NCBI GenBank assembly: GCA_943735955.1
Contig: OX030955.1
Span: 8,332,269-8,396,268 of the forward strand
DNA length: 64,000 nucleotides
Direction of reading: 5' to 3'
Origin: Piscicola geometra
Lineage: Eukaryota; Annelida; Clitellata; Hirudinida; Piscicolidae
Shown here piece after piece: positions 57,276 through 64,000 of the stretch. The notes below the pieces were generated by a model that saw only the letters and a list, made by a program, of their open reading frames with translations, searched no databases and had not been told where the DNA came from. Position numbers and translations under genes: made by a program. The first letter of the stretch is position 1. Every line of letters starts with the position of its first letter.

Positions 57276-57885
57276 TGCATTTGACTCGTCGCAACATGAA
57301 CTCGTCGCGAAACTTTTTTAATTAATTTTTTTTTGAATAAATATGATTAGAGAAACTTATTAATAGTGAAATTATAAATTTACTCGTCGAAACAGGCTAA
57401 ATGTAGCCTAACGTACGAAACAGGCTAAATGTAGGCTAAAAACTCGTCGCGAAATTTTTTTAATTTTTTAAATTTTTTTATTTTTTGAATAAATATGATT
57501 AGAAAAACTTATTAATAGTGAAATTATAAATTTACTCGTCGAAACAAGCTAAATGTAGCCTAACGTACGAAACAGGCAAAACATTTTCGCGACGAGTTTT
57601 TAGCCTACATTTAGCCTGTTTCGACGAGTAAATTTTTAATTTCACTATTAATAAGTTTTTATAATCATATTTATTCACAAAATTGAGGAAAAAAAATTTC
57701 GCGACGAGTTTTTAGCCTACATTTAGCCTGTTTCGTACGTTAGGCTACGTTTATCTTGTTTCGACGAGTAAATTTATAATTTCACTATTAATAAGTTTTT
57801 ATAACCATATTTATTAAAAAAAAATTTTTTTTTAATTAATTAAAAAAATTTCACGACGAGTTCATGTTGCAACGAGTCCGATGCA
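57276..57885. mobile_element. foldback (long inverted repeat) element
   Basis: The two halves are inverted copies of each other over about 290 bp per arm, with almost no loop (near 57570-57580). The ends are TGCATTTGACTCGTCGCAAC and the complement of TGCATCGGACTCGTTGCAAC. CTCGTCG or its complement recurs ten times. Blocks of AGGCTAAATGTAGCCTAACG and TTATTAATAGTGAAATTATA repeat within each arm. There is no coding capacity, so it is a MITE or foldback transposon candidate. The superfamily is unknown. Confidence 0.8.
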
Positions 57886-60800
57886 TACCCTTTTTGTCAT
57901 ACTTAATTTTAATTAACAGATACCGATGATAGGGTAAGATAAGATGGGTAAGATGAATAAATTGATCGTGAAGAATTCGATCAAATTTAAATCTTGAAGA
58001 ATTTATGAATGACAAGTGATGTTATCAGGACCTTATCTCCAATTTGTTTTACGACTGAACCCAAGCGTGGTGCAAAACTTTGTTTTATTTTTCTAGCCAT
58101 TTCTCTTTTCACAATCGACTTTATAATTTCATCATAAGTTGATCTTTACGTTAAAGCTTATAGCCAATGCATAAAAAGTTAATAAAAACATGGAATTTTG
58201 TGTTTATATTTCTTTTCTCTAGCAAAACATTTTGAGTCATTTCGATGTTCCCGTAGTGTTAAACTTAGTCTACCCCACAATAGCACTGTCTTCGCCACAG
58301 ATTCCATGACTGTGGAAATATATTGAGTTTATTTGGACGAAGTCTGAGGTCCCATTGCAGGCTCCATTCTACCACTATATTTACATCATCTTGTCAGCGC
58401 ACACTGATATTTTAAGATTGGTTTTTAATCAGCGTACATAAAAACCTGAGAGCTGTCCAAAACTTTCACACATCCACCTTCGAAATACCTAAACAGCACT
58501 GCACTTCGCCTGTTCATCTCAAAACACGTTGAATTTTCAAAAGTGAAAATGGTCAATGAGCAAGAAGCTGCAAGACAGACATCTGCTTTCAAGTCTCGCG
58601 ACTGAGCCTTCTCTATAGATTTTCAAGCAAAATATCGACATATTCAATGAAAAATTTTGCTTTGCAACTTCAAACTTTTTTTGACAGCTACATTTGAGAG
58701 AGCTAAACAGCTTTGCACCTGGCCGGCTTACCTCGAAGCTCTTTGCATTTCCAAGAATATAAAATCAATGTATAATTATGAAAACTTTACTATGAAATAG
58801 TTACAAAATTTTGGAAAAAATATAAAAACTCAAGCTGTATATAAAACGGTTTGGTCATGCGGCTAGGTAGCTGACGTGGAACTTGAGATATTTATTCATC
58901 GGTTTCACAAGAATCAGTCGAAAGATGGCGTTGGTGCTGCTTGTAGCAGTCGTTACACCAGATATGGATGGCTGGGGGTTTGACGTGCACTGGTTTTAGT
59001 TGGTGTGTTTGGAGGTTTTGAAACATGGTCTGATTACATGGCATGACACCTTGTGCTAACTCAATCCATATTTCATACTGCAGGAATAACAGGAAAATAA
59101 GTAAGAAAGCATTTAGTCAGCAGAAAAACAAAAACATCTTTGAGTTTAAGCTAAAACCCAAAATTATATTCATTTCAAAACCTTTAAAAACCATAAATTA
59201 AAAATAAATTCATAAACTTAATTAACACACAAATATAAGTAAAACACCAGGGGGCCCTGAATCTGACGAGTGGAACTCAGAGCACGGCTCGCTCTATGAC
59301 TTTAATTCACAAAAAGCACCTTGTGCATATTTTGGCACCCGCCTGGAACAAGAAGTCAATCCTGGTCTTCAGCTTTTGGCTTTGGGTTTATTCGAAGTCT
59401 AGACGTGAAATTCAGAATAAATTAACCTCAGTTTAAAACAAAAGCATAATTCAAAAACAATTTTTTTATATTCGCCTTAAAGTAGGAGAACGTGAGATCG
59501 CATGTTTGCATAGTAGACTTTTAAACACATAAACCAGCAATTCTCAAAAAAGTTTTTTACATTTTAGAATGTGAAAATATGAGAGATTCAAGCAGTAAAG
59601 AAGTTCCACAGATTGGTGACTAGCTTGGGCGCCCACATAACATTACTTTAAAGAGGGGCCAAACAACTGCACAAAGCACACAAATATTGTAAAATATAAA
59701 ACTTTTCTATTATTAAAACTTTTGAGCTTTTTATTTTTCATATTTAAACAGTATATTTAAAATTAGTGTTTTCCTGGTTAACATTTGCTCTCAGACTCTC
59801 AAGAAAAGTTCAAAATGTAAAATATATAAAAAATAAAACTTTATAAAAAAACGTTTCAGGCTTAATGTGTTAGGGTGCCTAATTTCCCGACAAGAAGTGG
59901 TCATTGTAACTAAGCAAAAGGACCTAGTTCGTGATGTTTGTTACGAATGAGAAGATGGGCGACTGACACAAGAGCTCTCACTCTAGAAGAGGAACTCTAC
60001 ACCGCTCAAAACTTGTTTGCCCACGTTGACAAACCCCTTTTCAATGCAAGTTCATCGTGGCGTTCAATCGATAAAGCCTTGCCTGCTGTTGTATGAGTAT
60101 GTGTGCATGGGTGTGTATGTGCATGGGTGGGTGTGTGCATGGGTGTGTGTGTGCATGGATGTGTGCACGCTTGTGTGTACATCGGTGCGTCTCAAACACT
60201 CTCGTATTTGTACACGCTCTATGGAACTGTATACAGGGATGATGATGATGACGACGATGATGGTGATGATGATAATGATGATGATGACTTTTTTGAACGT
60301 ACACTCTCGTGATTCAGTTTTTTCCAATACAGTCTCGAACTTACAAACCATATCTTCGGATATATGGGAATGTATGAATGTACGAACATAAAATATTAAT
60401 TTTTTTCTATTTATTTATCATTAATTAATTAATTCATGAATATTGAATATATATATATTTATATATGATTTAAAATAAATAATAATTAATAGAAAAAATA
60501 AAAATTATCATTGTGTTTATTTGAAGCTTTTAATAAGAATATTATAAAAATGATGGCACTGGCTCCAATTTATTGGTCACATAGTAATTTATTTTTTTGT
60601 AAATTATTTACACGGTATTTAATTATCAATTAATCATGTAGAGAAACTAGCGGAAAAATAGGTTTTACAAAATCATTTTATATTAAAATATAATGTTTCG
60701 TAAAAAGTTATTTAAAGAGTTTTGTAAAAGTAAAAATCAAAGATATATTTTTTCAGAACATTGTCTAATGTTTTAATCTCTCAGTTGAAAAGAATTTCTT

Positions 60801-61035
60801 AGAAGATAAATGCGCCAAGTAAAAACCCAAAAGATTAGATACACGTATGTGAATATATATTAATATTAGTATTGTTTGTGTCATACATTGTGTGTGTATG
60901 TTTGATTACGTGTGTATTTATGTGTATGTTTGTCGGGACACTTTGTGTGATTGTGTGTGTCTTTAAGTGTATGTTTGTTCGGGGGCGGCGTGGGTGTATA
61001 CTTTAAGCGTACATACACCAACTCACACCTCTTTG
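57886..61035. other. gene-free spacer with minor simple repeats
   Basis: AT-rich spacer. GT-rich imperfect sequence lies at about 60090-60180 (TGTGCATGGG units) and a GAT run at 60238-60291. I see no exon with recognisable coding content. Confidence 0.5.
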
Positions 61036-61597
<562 letters not shown>

Positions 61598-61805
61598 AAC
61601 AGTATATTTAAGTTTGATTTAAAGAAAATTGCAAAACTTTAAAAGTATCAGCAGTCCGCCATCCCACACCCATAAAGAGCAATGCAATAAACCAAAAGCA
61701 ATCAATAAAAAAAATTCATGTATTTTTATCGTTCAATCAACTGTTATTCGAAGGTTCTTTATTGAAGCTTCTCTCATGCATTATACCCACGTTCTTCAAA
61801 ATAAG

Positions 61806-61918
61806 TATATATCCGACGTATATTTCCAACGTATATCTCCAACATATATATCCAACATATATATCCAACATATATATGCAACATATATATTCAACATATA
61901 TATTCAACATATGTACAT
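61806..61918. repeat. about 13-16 bp TATATA/CCAAC tandem repeat
   Basis: Roughly eight copies of CAACATATATATC-type units, diverged at both edges, about 270 bp upstream of the synapsin start. Confidence 0.8.
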
Positions 61919-62186
61919 CCATGGGTTTGATAGACTTGCATACAAATTCACTATTCATACACATGCACATGGAGTCACAGTCATGCTTGTGGAATAGAAA
62001 AATGCATCGGCGCATGGAACGGACGAATCGATAGGACTCCACAACCATCGAGTCTCAGACGGAAGTTGACATTTCGCTTCACTTGCTTCTCTGAAATTGA
62101 ATTTAATTTCTCAATTAAGTTTCCAAAGATATTTTCAAATACATTTTGTCATTGAATTGGAGCTAGAGAAGTGCAGAGACGTCAAA

Positions 62187-63444
62187 ATGTTCAACAGCAA
62201 CTTCAAAGACAACTTTTCTTCTGGCGTGAGTTTCCTAAAGAAGAAGATGAGTGTGACCAACTTGTTGGAAGGCGAACAATCGGATGATCCATCTCTCCAG
62301 TTGCAACATCAACAGCAACAATTACAACAACAACAGCAAGTTTCACAACAACAGCAACAATTACAACAACAACAACAACAGTATTTTCCCCATCAACAGC
62401 AACAACAACAACAAACACAGTTTCCTCAAAAGCCTCCTCCTCCCCTACCTCAACGAGAACCTTCTATGAGCAACCAGGAAGCAAGCAACCCCTTCAAAAT
62501 TCAACCTCAACCAAATATACAACAACAACAGATACAACAACATCAAATACAGCAACAACAACAGCAATGGCAACAGCAACAACAACAACAGCAACAACAA
62601 CAACCAGCACACCAAAGATTCATGCCTTCCTCGATGAGTGGTACGATGCAAAGCATGGTGAAGGCAGCCAGCCAAGCAGTCTCTCAGGCCTCAGAAGCCA
62701 TCAAGACCGTCCCAGGAAAGAGAAATGCCAAGATTCTGCTGATCGTGGATGAGCCACACACTGATTGGTGAGTGGGTGGGTAGATGAATGTGTGTGAGTA
62801 GATGAATGGGTGGATGTCTGGGAAGATGTATGAGGGAATGGATGTGAAGATGGAATTCATGAAGATCTGCCACTGTGGTGTATATTCTATGTATCGAGGT
62901 CTGAAAAAACAAAAGTTTCTGTTGAAATTGGAAAAACATGAAAATGTTAAACTTTTTAGTGACTTCATCATAAGCGATTTTTGAAGACCCTGGTCTACGA
63001 ATTATCTAGTTTAATTTTAAAAAATATTTATTTTTAAAATTTTCATTATAGAATTTGAAAATTGTTAAAGATTTATTCTTTATTTAAACAGCTGTCAGAA
63101 CATGCCAATCTCATCGAGAGAATCATACATCAAATACATTTTCATTAGAAGCCATACATCACATTCATTTCTTTCTTTCAAATATCTTCGGCATTTTGAA
63201 TCTTCAAGCATTCTCACAACACTGCCCCGTCTCAGCCCTCTTTTTAAATTCAAACAATTTTTTCTCATTTCCTTTAAGCACCTTCATTCACATCAACTTT
63301 CTTTTAAACACTCTTCATCATAAAACCTTTTTTTCTTATTCTTCATAACACCACTTCTTATACCCTCAACTTCCACAACCTGTCAGGAGCCGCATGTTTT
63401 ACGGGAGGAAGGTTCATGAAGACATGGACGTGCAAGTGGAACAG
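62187..63444 (+). CDS. SYN: synapsin, first two coding exons, 3' partial
   Basis: A phosphoprotein of synaptic vesicles that tethers vesicles and has an ATP-grasp-like C domain. Exons 62187-62767 (GTGAGT donor) and 63387-63444 join as HTD-W-SRMFYGRKVHED, then MDVQVEQ. This matches the start of synapsin domain C (vertebrate [20 protein letters not shown] and KVEQ). Near the N-terminus FLKKKMSVTNL occupies the place of domain A (YLRRRLSDSNF), with a basic-x-Ser site for PKA/CaMK-type kinases. Between them lies a Gln-rich linker encoded mostly by CAA, then a QSMVKAASQAVSQASEAIK stretch. An in-frame ATG at 62097 could extend the N-terminus by 30 residues. I chose 62187 because it places domain A close to the N-terminus. 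The rest lies beyond the window. Confidence 0.92.
62300..62615 (+). repeat. CAA/CAG coding repeat in synapsin, poly-Gln
   Basis: Two CAA-rich clusters (62300-62415 and 62518-62612) encode Gln-rich linker sequence between domains A and C of synapsin. Confidence 0.9.
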
Positions 63445-64000
63445 GTTATTTCCTTCTTCTCAAAACTTGATCTCAAATATTATATTCTCCTTCTTTTCTA
63501 CTCCATCGCTTCAAGCTAGCAATACTTGATTTGAATAACTCATCAATAAAGGAAGTAAATAATGGATTTGCTTGGAGTAAGTAAAAAGCTGGAAGATTGA
63601 TCGTTCTATAAAGCCACACAAGCCACTCCGTAATCAGTTTAGTTCGTCTATAAACTAGCGGTAGAAACATTTTTTTGCCAAATTAAATTCTAAAATATTT
63701 GTGATTTTCAATATGCTTATCAAATGACTCCTTCTATTTTCGTCAATCTCAATCTCATCTTCCTTCAAAATCGACTTCAAACGATCAAAAAGTGCGAATG
63801 AAAAACCATAGCATGCGTGTTTCGCAGTGATGAGAACCCCATCAATTCTAAAAACGTAAAATATTCAAACAAATGTTTTAAAATCAAATAGCAAAGACGA
63901 GTGGTGATTATTGATGCCTTCTTAGTTATAAGTAATCGTTCTCAAGGGAAATTGGAAAAGCTTAAAAGACTTATTTAGTCAGAAAAATCTGTAAAAACAT
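63445..64000. other. synapsin intron, cut by the window edge
   Basis: Begins with a GTTATT donor after exon 63387-63444. No further synapsin exon is recognised up to 64000, and no nested gene is visible in this stretch. Confidence 0.7.

Overview
The window is animal nuclear DNA. Genes are split by short GT-AG introns, and it encodes extracellular matrix, synaptic, neuropeptide and ubiquitin-system proteins. AT-rich spacers, many triplet and dinucleotide repeats, a piggyBac relic, LINE and tRNA-derived relics, and a GGRFamide-type precursor suggest a lophotrochozoan, perhaps an annelid. That placement is inference. The very long pure microsatellites suggest a long-read assembly.

Layout from left to right: (1) 468-16381, minus strand, a complete laminin beta chain in about 38 exons (about 1766 aa), with a decayed piggyBac element in its first intron. 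(2) 16382-17547, the laminin promoter and a LINE 3' remnant. (3) 17548-23869, minus strand, a complete USP5/USP13-type deubiquitinase in 21 exons (812 aa). (4) 24374-42193, plus strand, one uninterrupted 5939-codon reading frame built of low-complexity blocks and a few complex islands. I do not recognise it and it is the most unusual object here. It lies head to head with the USP5-like gene across about 500 bp. (5) 45570-48131, minus strand, a two-exon RING plus NHL-repeat protein (808 aa). (6) 48884-49389, minus strand, a two-exon 84-aa secreted precursor ending in an amidation and dibasic signal, a likely GGRFamide neuropeptide. (7) 49390-62100, a long spacer with tandem repeats, an (AC)n run of about 2 kb, a tRNA-derived element, a 610-bp foldback element and a (TG)n run. 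(8) From 62187, plus strand, the first two coding exons of synapsin, which runs off the window.

The genes do not form a pathway. Laminin is basement membrane, the USP5-like protein recycles unanchored ubiquitin chains, the RING-NHL protein is a probable E3 ligase, and synapsin plus the peptide precursor are neuronal. Exon joins were checked by reading-phase agreement and by remembered human family sequences. All boundaries are hand-derived. An unexpected general observation is that about one third of the splice donors carry T at +3.
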